Shown here one piece after another: positions 14,681 through 22,520 of a stretch of DNA of 32,681 nt (position 1 is the first letter of the stretch; the number at the start of each line of letters is the position of its first letter). The stretch is taken from assembly GCA_030523555.1 (NCBI GenBank), contig JAUNIH010000016.1, positions 1-32,681 of the forward strand, in the 5' to 3' direction. Both the position numbers and the translations under genes were made by a program. The notes beneath the pieces were generated by a model. The model was not told the origin of the DNA and did not search any database. It saw only the letters and a list, made by a program, of their open reading frames with translations. Origin of the DNA: Erysipelotrichaceae bacterium. GTDB lineage: Bacteria; Bacillota_I; Bacilli_A; Erysipelotrichales; Erysipelotrichaceae.

Positions 14681-15747
14681 TGAGAAGTGTTATTGATATT
14701 CTTGATCTTTCAGTTGAAGAACTGGATGAACTGATCAAGTGTGCATGTGATATCATCGATCATCCTGAAAAATACGCGAAAGCCTGTGAAGGAAAACAGC
14801 TGGCAACCTTATTCTATGAGCCATCAACACGTACCAGGATGTCTTTTGAATCGGCTATGCATTATCTGGGTGGCAATGTCATCACGATGGCAGGTGCCGC
14901 CAATTCTTCGGTATCCAAGGGTGAATCGGTTGCCGATACAATCAGAGTCGTATCAGGCTATGTTGATATCATTGCGATTCGACATCCAAACGAAGGCGCA
15001 GCTCTGGTTGCGGCTGATTATACAATGGTTCCGGTAATCAATGGTGGCGATGGTGGACATTTCCATCCTACCCAGACCTTAGCGGATCTGCTTACAATCT
15101 ATAAGGAAAAAGGTCATCTTGATAATCTTACTATCGGTTTATGCGGTGACCTGAAATATGGCAGAACCGTACATTCTTTAATTGCGGCAATGTCCCGTTA
15201 CAGTGGTATTAAATTTGTGCTGATATCACCAGAGGAACTAAGGTGTCCTGAATATGTCTTTGATGGAAAAGACCGTAATAATTTTGAAGAAACAGTAAGT
15301 CTTGAAGAGGCTATGCCAAAGCTTGATATCTTATATATGACCCGCATTCAGAAGGAAAGATTTGACTGCGAAGAGACTTATATGCGATTAAAGGATTCAT
15401 ATATTCTTACTCCTGATAAATTAGAGACTGCGAAAAAGGATATGATTGTCATGCATCCATTACCTAGAGTAAATGAGATAAGTGTAGCGGTTGATGATGA
15501 TCCTAGAGCTGTATATATCAAACAGACCTTATATGGAAGATATATGCGTATGGCTCTTATTCTTAAGTTGCTTAAGGAAGCTGAAGAAGGAAAAGAAGTG
15601 AAGAGGGATTATGGAGAAGTATATGTGAATAAATACTTCTGCAAGAATCCGGTATGTATCACTCAGCATGAACAGGAACTCAAACATAAGGCCGTCATAA
15701 AAAACGGCAGAGTAAAGTGCCTGTATTGCGATCACGATATAGATTAA
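14680..15747 (+). CDS. pyrB: Aspartate carbamoyltransferase catalytic chain fused to a PyrI-like zinc domain
   Basis: Forms carbamoyl-aspartate from carbamoyl phosphate and aspartate. Residues 1 to about 305 are a full catalytic chain of the E. coli PyrB type: [11 protein letters not shown] (carbamoyl-phosphate site), [32 protein letters not shown], and HPLPRVNE. About 45 extra residues follow. They contain C321-x4-C326-x20-C347-x2-C350 in a context (CITQHEQ..., VKCLYC) that closely matches the zinc module of the regulatory chain PyrI (CISHAEP..., LKCKYC). The allosteric nucleotide-binding domain of PyrI is absent, and no pyrI gene is in the window. It is the last gene of the operon; its stop lies inside a shared terminator. 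Catalytic assignment is sure; zinc binding is inferred from motif and spacing. Confidence 0.95.
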   Translation: MRSVIDILDLSVEELDELIKCACDIIDHPEKYAKACEGKQLATLFYEPSTRTRMSFESAMHYLGGNVITMAGAANSSVSKGESVADTIRVVSGYVDIIAIRHPNEGAALVAADYTMVPVINGGDGGHFHPTQTLADLLTIYKEKGHLDNLTIGLCGDLKYGRTVHSLIAAMSRYSGIKFVLISPEELRCPEYVFDGKDRNNFEETVSLEEAMPKLDILYMTRIQKERFDCEETYMRLKDSYILTPDKLETAKKDMIVMHPLPRVNEISVAVDDDPRAVYIKQTLYGRYMRMALILKLLKEAEEGKEVKRDYGEVYVNKYFCKNPVCITQHEQELKHKAVIKNGRVKCLYCDHDID

Positions 15748-15773
15748 AAAAGTAAGCTGAGCTTACTTTTTTT
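15746..15773. terminator. Bidirectional terminator between pyrB and the uridine phosphorylase-like gene
   Basis: 12-bp stem AAAAAAGTAAGC / GCTTACTTTTTT, loop TGA, T or A tracts on both sides. The pyrB stop (15745-15747) and the opposing gene's stop (15763-15765) both lie in the stem. Confidence 0.92.
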
Positions 15774-16539
15774 GATTACTGTTTTTTTCTTTCAGGATAA
15801 TTGATCGAATAGCTTCTACTGCGGTTTCTATGGCGTGAGATGTATCCCATTCGCTGTCATAAAGATTATATTTCTTTTCTCTTTCGATATTTCTGCACAG
15901 CAGCATTATCGCTGCCGATTTCATCCTTCTTATACCGGCTACGATAAACAAGGCTGCACTTTCCATTTCCGAAGCTACAGCTCCACACTGTTTCCAGGCT
16001 TCCCATTTATCCAGAAGTTCATAGGCTACCGGCATTGATTCAGGAGAGTGCTGGCCATAGAAGGAATCTTTGGATTCACTTACTCCGAGTTTTGTCGGAT
16101 AGCCAAGTCTGCCGGCAGCTTCTTCAAGTTCTCTGACCAGGGAATAATCAGGAACGGCAGGGTATTCGATAGGAGCGTATTCTCTGGTGGTACCTTCTTT
16201 TCTGATGGCGCCTGTAGGAATAATCAGGGTTCCCGGTACGACTTCCGGATCTATACCTCCGGCAGTACCTACGCGAATCAGAACTTCCGCACCAAGTTTC
16301 TTGAGTTCTTCGATGGCAATGGCCGTTGATGGACCTCCCATACCGGTCGACATGACAGTTACGGTTTCTCCTTCTATCGTTCCGTTCCAGGTTGTGTATT
16401 CCCTGTTTGTCATAACGTAATACGGATTATCAAGATACTGGGCGATCTTTTCAACTCTTCCCGGATCTCCTGGCAGGATGACATATTTTCCAATCTGTCC
16501 CTTGGACATTTTAAGATGGTGCATTACTTCTTCAGCCAT
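15763..16539 (-). CDS. udp: Uridine phosphorylase-family nucleoside phosphorylase
   Basis: 258-residue NP-I family enzyme that splits nucleosides with phosphate, in salvage next to the pyrimidine operon. Marks are KYVILPGDPGRV (phosphate loop), STGMGGPSTAIAIEEL, IRVGTAGG, the base-site segment DSFYGQHSPESMP, and EMESAAL for ribose. A C-terminal flap segment (CRNIEREKKYNLYDSEWDTSH) like that of E. coli Udp is present, unlike in the two paralogues at 27397 and 28130. AAGGAG lies 7 nt before the ATG. It is convergent with pyrB and divergent from the patatin gene. Uridine is the likeliest substrate from family and location, but purine nucleosides are not excluded. Confidence 0.88.
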   Translation of the reverse strand: MAEEVMHHLKMSKGQIGKYVILPGDPGRVEKIAQYLDNPYYVMTNREYTTWNGTIEGETVTVMSTGMGGPSTAIAIEELKKLGAEVLIRVGTAGGIDPEVVPGTLIIPTGAIRKEGTTREYAPIEYPAVPDYSLVRELEEAAGRLGYPTKLGVSESKDSFYGQHSPESMPVAYELLDKWEAWKQCGAVASEMESAALFIVAGIRRMKSAAIMLLCRNIEREKKYNLYDSEWDTSHAIETAVEAIRSIILKEKNSNQKK

Positions 16540-16572
16540 ATATTTTTCTCCTTAATTACTTTCGTTTTCTTC

Positions 16573-16581
16573 ATTATTACA
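16573..16581 (-). promoter_or_regulatory. Extended -10 promoter of the udp-like gene
   Basis: On the minus strand TG-T-AATAAT, 34 nt before the ATG, with TTACAA about 18 nt upstream as a weak -35. Confidence 0.45.
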
Positions 16582-16601
16582 TCACATTTTTTTATTTGTA
16601 A

Positions 16602-16607
16602 TACAAT
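16602..16607 (+). promoter_or_regulatory. -10 box directly upstream of the patatin-like gene
   Basis: TACAAT (5 of 6) ends exactly 6 nt before the ATG, so +1 would be the A of the start codon. No Shine-Dalgarno site is present. The context TTTGTAATACAATT resembles that at tsaC. Confidence 0.6.
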
Positions 16608-16613
16608 TAAATT

Positions 16614-17450
16614 ATGAAAACAGCGTTAGTTCTGGAAGGCGGAGCCTTAAGAGGGATCTTTACTTCCGGAGTCATGGATTATTTTATAGACAATAACGTT
16701 CAGTTTGATTATATCTGTGCGGTTTCTGCCGGTTCCTGCAATGCCCTTCAGTATCTTGGTAAACAGAGAAAATACATGAAAAGATGCCTCATGGAAACCA
16801 AAGAAAATCCTTTTTTTGGTATAGGTGAGCTGATAGAGAATAAAAAGTTTATCAATCTTGATAAGATTTTCTATGAGTACGCTGAGGAACTGGGATATGA
16901 TTACAGCTGGCTTGATGAGAAACATATTCCGTTTGAGTTTGTCGTGACAAATATCAATACGGGTAAGGCTGAATATATGAGTTCCGATGATATCGAAAAA
17001 ATAAGACTTATCGGTAAGGCTTCATGTTCAATGCCGTTTCTGACATCACCTGTAGAGATTGATGGACAGCTTTATCAGGATGGAGGTATTGCCGATTCTA
17101 TTCCTTTGAAGCACGCCTTTGATATGGGATATGATAGGGCAGTTGTCGTTGCGACAAGAAAAGAAGGAAGTTATTCTGTTACAAATGAAGCACAGAAAAT
17201 CCTATATAAGAGGATGTACAAAGATTATCCGGAGTTTATTAAGGCGGGATATGATCGTACAGAATTATATTATTCACAGGTAAAATACTGCGAAGAAATG
17301 GAAAAGGAAGGAAAGATAGTACTCTTAAGACCTACCATAAGTGAGGTATCGCGTCTGGAGTCGGATGAAGATGCACTGTCACTTTCCTACTATCATGGCT
17401 ATACCAAAGCCAGAGAAAGAATTGATGATATAAACGGTTTATTATATTAA
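16614..17450 (+). CDS. Patatin-like phospholipase (YjjU/RssA type)
   Basis: 278-residue predicted cytosolic serine lipid acyl hydrolase. The oxyanion loop is G9-G-A-L-R-G14, the nucleophile S38 lies in A36-V-S-A-G40 (the first Gly of GxSxG is Ala), and D156 in YQDGGIADSIP completes the Ser-Asp dyad. No signal peptide. The ATG has no ribosome site and appears leaderless. It stands alone between the udp-like gene (divergent) and pyk. The natural lipid substrate is unknown. Confidence 0.88.
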   Translation: MKTALVLEGGALRGIFTSGVMDYFIDNNVQFDYICAVSAGSCNALQYLGKQRKYMKRCLMETKENPFFGIGELIENKKFINLDKIFYEYAEELGYDYSWLDEKHIPFEFVVTNINTGKAEYMSSDDIEKIRLIGKASCSMPFLTSPVEIDGQLYQDGGIADSIPLKHAFDMGYDRAVVVATRKEGSYSVTNEAQKILYKRMYKDYPEFIKAGYDRTELYYSQVKYCEEMEKEGKIVLLRPTISEVSRLESDEDALSLSYYHGYTKARERIDDINGLLY

Positions 17451-17463
17451 TAGGGCGTTTTTG

Positions 17464-17472
17464 TGTCATAAT
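17464..17472 (+). promoter_or_regulatory. Extended -10 promoter of pyk
   Basis: TG-T-CATAAT, 23 nt before the pyk ATG, with no clear -35. Confidence 0.5.
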
Positions 17473-17495
17473 AGATTTTAGTCGGAGGGATAAAT

Positions 17496-18914
17496 ATGTT
17501 AATGAAACAGACCAAAATTGTATGTACTTTAGGTCCTGCAAGTGAAGACTACGATACAATTCTGAAACTTGCCAAAGAAGGCATGAATATTGTAAGACTT
17601 AACTTCTCACACGGTTCTCATGAGGAACATCAGAAGAAGATAGATACCGTACGTAAAGTTGAAAAAGAAAATGGTGTTAACCTGGGTATTATGTTAGATA
17701 CCAAGGGTCCGGAAATCCGTCTTGGAACTTTCAAGAATGATGTTGAAACATATCAGCGTGGTGAAACAGTTATTATCCAGAAGGAAGACTGTGAAGGCAC
17801 ACATGAGCGTTTTACCATCCAGTGTAAAGAACTCTTTGATGACGTTAAGGCCGGTGACTATATCTTGGTCAATGACGGTAAACAGAAACTGACAATCTTA
17901 GAAAATGATGGAAATGAAATGAAGTGCCGTGTTGAAGTAAACGGTGAACTCGCATCCAAGAAGGGCTGTAATGTTCCAGGTGTAAAACTGTCTATGCCGT
18001 TTGTATCAATGAAGGATGATGCGGATATCCGTTTCGGATGTCAGAATGATGTAGACTTTATCGCCTGCTCATTCACCAGAACCGCTGAAGATATCATGAA
18101 GATCAGAAGAATCACTACCGAAATGGGTAAACCAAAGATTCAGCTGATTGCCAAGATTGAAAACCAGGAAGGTTTTGATAATCTTGAAAGTATCCTTGAA
18201 GCAGCTGATGGTATCATGGTCGCAAGAGGTGACCTGGGTGTAGAAGTTCATACGGAATTTGTACCAATCTATCAGAAGAAGATTATTGAAGCTGCCAACC
18301 GTCATGGCAAGTTTGTCATTACGGCTACACATATGCTGGATTCAATGACCAAGAATCCTCGCTGTACAAGAGCTGAAGCGTCTGATGTATGTAACGCCGT
18401 TCTTGATGGTTCTGATGCGATTATGTTATCAGGAGAGACAGCTGCGGGTGATTATCCTGTTGAAGCTGTTCAGACCATGGCAAGAATCGCCAAGGCTACA
18501 GAAGATATCATTCCTTACAGAGAAAGACTTGAACGTCATAAATCATCAAATGATGCGACTATTCAGGATGCGATCGGTATTGCGATCTGTGATGCGGCTC
18601 TGACTCTTGATATAGCGGCAATTGTCGTATTCACTCAGGGTGGTACAACAGCTCGAAGAGTTTCCAAGTACCGTCCACCTGTACCAATCTTTGCGGTAAC
18701 ATTTACCAAGTCTACTCAGGGTAAACTTGAAGCTTTCTGGGGTGTTAAGCCGGTATATTCTACCGTACAGAATGATATGCACAACGACGATGAACTGGCT
18801 TCATCAGTGGTTAAGTCATATGGTATCAAACCAGGTCAGCAGATTATTCTTTCTGCCGGTTATCCTACCGGAGAAGGTTCTGCGAACTTCATGAAGATTA
18901 TTACTGTCAAATAA
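17496..18914 (+). CDS. pyk: Pyruvate kinase
   Basis: Converts PEP and ADP to pyruvate and ATP, the last step of glycolysis. The 472 residues include TKIVCTLGPAS at the start, NFSHG, DTKGPEIR, the B domain, the metal-site run QLIAKIENQEG and MVARGDLGVE, ATHMLDSMTKNPRCTRAE, and a C-terminal regulatory domain. The extra PEP-utiliser domain found in Bacillus pyruvate kinase is absent. GGAGG lies 8 nt before the ATG at 17496; a second in-frame ATG is at 17502. Codon use is less AT-biased than neighbours (CGT, GGT, AAC), as expected for high expression. Monocistronic, with its own terminator. Confidence 0.97.
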   Translation: MLMKQTKIVCTLGPASEDYDTILKLAKEGMNIVRLNFSHGSHEEHQKKIDTVRKVEKENGVNLGIMLDTKGPEIRLGTFKNDVETYQRGETVIIQKEDCEGTHERFTIQCKELFDDVKAGDYILVNDGKQKLTILENDGNEMKCRVEVNGELASKKGCNVPGVKLSMPFVSMKDDADIRFGCQNDVDFIACSFTRTAEDIMKIRRITTEMGKPKIQLIAKIENQEGFDNLESILEAADGIMVARGDLGVEVHTEFVPIYQKKIIEAANRHGKFVITATHMLDSMTKNPRCTRAEASDVCNAVLDGSDAIMLSGETAAGDYPVEAVQTMARIAKATEDIIPYRERLERHKSSNDATIQDAIGIAICDAALTLDIAAIVVFTQGGTTARRVSKYRPPVPIFAVTFTKSTQGKLEAFWGVKPVYSTVQNDMHNDDELASSVVKSYGIKPGQQIILSAGYPTGEGSANFMKIITVK

Positions 18915-18920
18915 TAACAG

Positions 18921-18945
18921 AGGTCATCCTGTGATGACCTTTTTT
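18921..18945 (+). terminator. Terminator of pyk
   Basis: 8-bp stem AGGTCATC / GATGACCT, loop CTGT, T6. Confidence 0.9.
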
Positions 18946-18962
18946 AATACCTGAAAAGATGT

Positions 18963-18991
18963 TTGAACTTATACTGAAATTGGATTAAGAT
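18963..18991 (+). promoter_or_regulatory. Promoter of the deaminase-hydrolase-cdd genes
   Basis: TTGAAC (18963-18968, 5 of 6), 17-nt spacer, TAAGAT (18986-18991, 4 of 6), 25 nt before the ATG at 19016. Confidence 0.55.
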
Positions 18992-19015
18992 ATATAAAAA
19001 TACAGGAGAAAAATA

Positions 19016-20308
19016 ATGTCGGTTTTATTTTGCAATGCCAGAATTCTTTTGAGAAACAGTGAAGGTTATACTTCCATAGTTGGTTATCTTGGGGTTGATA
19101 AAGAATACATTGATTATATCGGTGAAGAAAAACCCATAAGAAAATATGATGAAGAAAAAGACTATACCAACAGACTGATTATGCCTGGTTTATATAACAG
19201 TCATACCCATTCTCCGATGGTGTTTATGAGAGGTATTGCCAACGGTTATTCTCTTGAAGAATGGCTTAATGACAGGATCTTTCCGATTGAGTCCAAGATG
19301 AAGGCGAAACATATTGAAGCGGCATCTTTCTATGCGATTCTGGAAATGATAGCTTCCGGTATTGTGAGTTTTACCGATATGTATTTCTTTCCGGAAGAGA
19401 CGGCCAAAGCGGTTATCGCTTCAGGCATGAAGGCCAATATCAATAAATATCTTCTGTGTTTTGATGAAGAACAGACTATAGAAGACAGTATGATACCATC
19501 TTCAGTAGCTTTCTATGATGAATACAATAATAAGGCAAGCGGCAGACTCAAGGTTGATTTTGCGATTCATGCGCAGTATACATGTAAACCGCATATCGTT
19601 AAGGAATATGGAAGACTGTGCAAGGAAAAAGGCGCAATCATGCATATACACTGTTCTGAATCTGAGACCGAGATGAATGGAAGTAATGAAAACTATGGCG
19701 TTACACCTGTAAAATGGTTTGAAGATCTGGGGGTTCTGGAAAATCCGGTGGTGGCAGCACATTGCGTATTAGTCAATGATGAAGATATTGAAATCATGAA
19801 GAAATATCATGTTTCTCCTGTACATAATCCTACAAGTAATCTTATGCTGGGAAACGGTTTTATGCCTTTAAGAAAGTGTCTAGATGCAGGACTTAATGTC
19901 GGTATCGGTACTGATGGTACGGCAAGTAATAATAACCTTAATCTTTTTGAAGAGATGCATATAGCTTCTATTATTCATAACGGCATAAATCATGATCCTA
20001 AATGTATAGCTTCTAAAGAAATCATCGATATGGCTACGGTAAACGGGGCTAAGCTTCAGGGAAGAGAAAAGTGCGGTGAGATAAAAGAGGGATACAAGGC
20101 AGATCTGATAGCTTTAAAACTGGATAATATTCATACATATCCGTTCTTTGATATCGCTGTAGAAATTACACATACTTTACAGGCATCTGATATATGCATG
20201 AATATGGTTGATGGAAAAATATTATATGAAGATGGTGAATATCTGACACTGGATAAAGATAAGATTGTGAAGGAATTCAAGGAAATGGTGGAAGAGTTCC
20301 ATGCGTAA
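19016..20308 (+). CDS. MtaD/SsnA-type amidohydrolase, probable nucleoside or purine deaminase
   Basis: 430-residue metal-dependent deaminase of the family that includes S-adenosylhomocysteine/methylthioadenosine deaminase, SsnA and atrazine hydrolase. Metal ligands are visible: H63 and H65 in NSHTHSP, the HIHCSESETE motif, AHCV, and the Asp in GIGTDGTASNNN, a run typical of MtaD-type enzymes. AGGAG lies 8 nt before the ATG. It overlaps the nucleoside hydrolase by 8 nt and sits in a nucleoside scavenging block, so the substrate is more likely an adenosine-like nucleoside or purine base than a xenobiotic. The exact substrate cannot be read from sequence. Confidence 0.85.
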   Translation: MSVLFCNARILLRNSEGYTSIVGYLGVDKEYIDYIGEEKPIRKYDEEKDYTNRLIMPGLYNSHTHSPMVFMRGIANGYSLEEWLNDRIFPIESKMKAKHIEAASFYAILEMIASGIVSFTDMYFFPEETAKAVIASGMKANINKYLLCFDEEQTIEDSMIPSSVAFYDEYNNKASGRLKVDFAIHAQYTCKPHIVKEYGRLCKEKGAIMHIHCSESETEMNGSNENYGVTPVKWFEDLGVLENPVVAAHCVLVNDEDIEIMKKYHVSPVHNPTSNLMLGNGFMPLRKCLDAGLNVGIGTDGTASNNNLNLFEEMHIASIIHNGINHDPKCIASKEIIDMATVNGAKLQGREKCGEIKEGYKADLIALKLDNIHTYPFFDIAVEITHTLQASDICMNMVDGKILYEDGEYLTLDKDKIVKEFKEMVEEFHA

Positions 20309-21263
20309 GATAATTATTGACTGTGATACCGGAACTGATGATGCGATAGCTCTGATGCTTGCGGTCTTATCGAAGAAATTTGATATTCTTGGAGTGACCT
20401 GTGTTGCGGGAAATCAGCTGGTGGAAGATACGGCGGATAATACCTTAAGAGTACTGGATTTTGTGGGAAGCGATGTAAAGGTCTATAAGGGAGCTAATGG
20501 TCCGATGTATCCGGAGATTCAGGAAAAAAGAAGAGAATTTGTAAGTGAAGGACCAATCTTTTATACAGATGACAAGGGCGAGATTCATCACCTTCATCCT
20601 AGACATTTATGGCTTCCTGAAACAAAGCGTAAGCCTGAAGATAAGGATGCGGTGGATTTTATTATAGATACCTGTTTAAACAGTAAAGAAAAGATAACGA
20701 TTGTACCTACTGGTCCTGCGAGTAATGTGGGTAAGGCTATAAAGAAGAATCCGGATATCATTAGGAATATCGAAGAGATAGTCTTTATGGGTGGAAGTGT
20801 AAATACCGGTAATATAACCGAAACTGCAGAAGCCAATTTCTTTAATGATCCTGATGCGATAAAGATTATTATTGATTCAGGAGTGAAATGTGTAACGGCA
20901 GCTCTTGATGCGACGATTATGGCGGCCATAGATGTAGAAAAGTCCAATAAACTTTTAGACAGTGACAATAAATATCTGAAATTCTTTGGAGAAATAATTA
21001 AATGGAGAGCTGATGTTGAATATCATCTGGGATGGGCTGATGGTATAAATGAGCCGCTTCATGATCCGATGGCTATAGTGTATATGATTGATGATTCATT
21101 TATTAAATGTGTAAGACATCAGGTATCTATTGATACAGGTGTAAATCCTGAATCAGGATCACTAATTGTGGATAAGGGTATCGGTAATGATGATTTCTGG
21201 ATTATGGAAGAATGTGATAAAGAAAAATACTATGATTTTATAACTGATATGTTTTCTGAATAA
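20301..21263 (+). CDS. Inosine/uridine-preferring type nucleoside hydrolase
   Basis: 320-residue enzyme that hydrolyses the N-glycosidic bond of ribonucleosides. The calcium and ribose site is D7-x-D9-x-G-x-D13-D14 in IIIDCDTGTDDAIAL. Other marks are VPTGPASNVGKAI (about 135-147), VFMGGSVNTGN, EANFFNDPDA, and the C-terminal LHDPMAI. The ATG lies within the 3' end of the deaminase gene (8-nt overlap), with GGAAGAG upstream, so the two proteins are made together. A deaminate-then-cleave route is suggested. RihA/B/C subtype and base preference are unknown. Confidence 0.92.
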   Translation: MRKIIIDCDTGTDDAIALMLAVLSKKFDILGVTCVAGNQLVEDTADNTLRVLDFVGSDVKVYKGANGPMYPEIQEKRREFVSEGPIFYTDDKGEIHHLHPRHLWLPETKRKPEDKDAVDFIIDTCLNSKEKITIVPTGPASNVGKAIKKNPDIIRNIEEIVFMGGSVNTGNITETAEANFFNDPDAIKIIIDSGVKCVTAALDATIMAAIDVEKSNKLLDSDNKYLKFFGEIIKWRADVEYHLGWADGINEPLHDPMAIVYMIDDSFIKCVRHQVSIDTGVNPESGSLIVDKGIGNDDFWIMEECDKEKYYDFITDMFSE

Positions 21264-21284
21264 TAAGATAAAGAGGGTGACAAT

Positions 21285-21722
21285 ATGACAAACAGTGAAC
21301 TTATTGAAATGGCAATAAAGGCCAGAGAAATGGCTTACGCTCCATATTCAAACTGGTATGTGGGTGCTGCCTTACTGACAAAATCAGGGAAGGTATATCT
21401 GGGATGCAATATTGAGAATGGAGGTTTTTCTTCAACGGTATGTGCGGAAAGATGTGCGTTCTTTAAGGCGGTATCGGAAGGTGAAAGAGACTTTGAGATG
21501 ATTGCGATTGTCGGTGGGGATAAGGAGAAGGGAATGCTGGATTACTGTACACCTTGCGGGGTATGCAGAACAGTTATGGCCGAGTTTGCGAGTCCTGATG
21601 ATTTCAGGGTACTGTGCGCAAAATCACCTGATGAATATATGGATCTTAGTTTAAGAGAACTTATTCCTTATACCCATTTTGCGGCCGATAATGAGGGTTA
21701 CGGTTTTACACCTAAAAGATAG
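21285..21722 (+). CDS. cdd: Cytidine deaminase
   Basis: 145-residue zinc enzyme converting cytidine and deoxycytidine to uridine and deoxyuridine. Zinc ligands are C53 in TVCAERCA, with proton shuttle E55, plus C91 and C94 in PCGVCR. GCNIENGGFSS (40-50) forms the nucleoside site. It is the short tetrameric form, like the Bacillus enzyme. GAGGGTGA precedes the ATG, 21 nt after the nucleoside hydrolase. A terminator follows, so it closes this operon. Its product is a substrate for the uridine phosphorylase-like enzymes in the window. Confidence 0.96.
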   Translation: MTNSELIEMAIKAREMAYAPYSNWYVGAALLTKSGKVYLGCNIENGGFSSTVCAERCAFFKAVSEGERDFEMIAIVGGDKEKGMLDYCTPCGVCRTVMAEFASPDDFRVLCAKSPDEYMDLSLRELIPYTHFAADNEGYGFTPKR

Positions 21723-21726
21723 ATTC

Positions 21727-21748
21727 AAGACAGCTCAGGCTGTCTTTT
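21727..21748 (+). terminator. Terminator of cdd
   Basis: 8-bp stem AAGACAGC / GCTGTCTT, loop TCAG, then T's. Confidence 0.85.
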
Positions 21749-21850
21749 ATCATATTTAAAATTCATTTAACCTTATGTAAATTTTGTTTCAAAAAAATTA
21801 CCTAAAAATTAAATAATATGTAAAGCTATATGTTAAAATATATTTGTTAT

Positions 21851-22465
21851 ATGAGAGCTTATCTTAAGAAATCCCTGTATATGCTGCCTGCACTGCTGGT
21901 ACTGTCTCTGGGTATATCTTTAACGGTAATGTCTTCTCTTGGTTCAGATTGCCTGACTTCGTTTCAGCAGGGCATAGGACGTATCTTGAATGTGCAGGTT
22001 GGTACGGTCATGACTGTGTTTAACCTTGTCTTACTGGCAATTTTTGTTTTTGTAGAAAGAAAGTATATTGGTATAGGTTCCATCCTGATAGGTTTCTGTC
22101 TGGGAGGAATGGTGAATGTGTTTAACGGTCTGTTATCTTCAGTGTCTTTGAATAATATGGCAGTGAAGATAATGGTGGATATTATGGGGATTATCCTGGT
22201 AGCGATAGCCTTATCATGGTATATTCCTCTTAATGTCGGTTTGCAGCCCCTGGATATGCTCAAACAGTGGATCGCCAAAGTAAGTGGGCAGACTTATGGT
22301 ATTTCCACATATATCCTGAGTTTTATATTCCTGTGTGGGGCATTTCTTACCGGAGGAGATATCGGAATCGGTACAATTCTCAATCTTCTGCTGGTCGGCA
22401 AACTCTGTGATATCTTCATGTCTTTATTCAAACCGGTACATGAAAAGATAAATCAGAGTGATTAA
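21851..22465 (+). CDS. YczE/YyaS-like integral membrane protein
   Basis: 204 residues with about five or six membrane helices. The pattern GISLTVMSSLGSDCLTSF...GTVMTVFNLVL and the late GIGTILNLLLVGKLCDIF matches the YczE-type membrane family, whose biochemical role is not settled. The ATG at 21851 fits relatives; a TATATT box ends exactly 6 nt before it and there is no ribosome site, so it may be leaderless. An in-frame ATG at 21830 would add seven residues, also without a ribosome site. It lies 55 nt before the BMP lipoprotein gene with no terminator between, suggesting co-transcription with the nucleoside importer. Confidence 0.75.
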   Translation: MRAYLKKSLYMLPALLVLSLGISLTVMSSLGSDCLTSFQQGIGRILNVQVGTVMTVFNLVLLAIFVFVERKYIGIGSILIGFCLGGMVNVFNGLLSSVSLNNMAVKIMVDIMGIILVAIALSWYIPLNVGLQPLDMLKQWIAKVSGQTYGISTYILSFIFLCGAFLTGGDIGIGTILNLLLVGKLCDIFMSLFKPVHEKINQSD

Positions 22466-22473
22466 GGTTTTAT

Positions 22474-22487
22474 CTTTCTTAAGAAAG
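22474..22487. promoter_or_regulatory. 14-bp perfect palindrome upstream of the BMP lipoprotein gene
   Basis: CTTTCTTAAGAAAG lies 33 nt before the lipoprotein ATG. No T run follows, so it is not a terminator. Position and symmetry fit an operator for a dimeric regulator, which is not identified. Confidence 0.4.
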
Positions 22488-22520
22488 TTAAAACATAGAT
22501 TAAAAGTTAGGAGGAAAACA

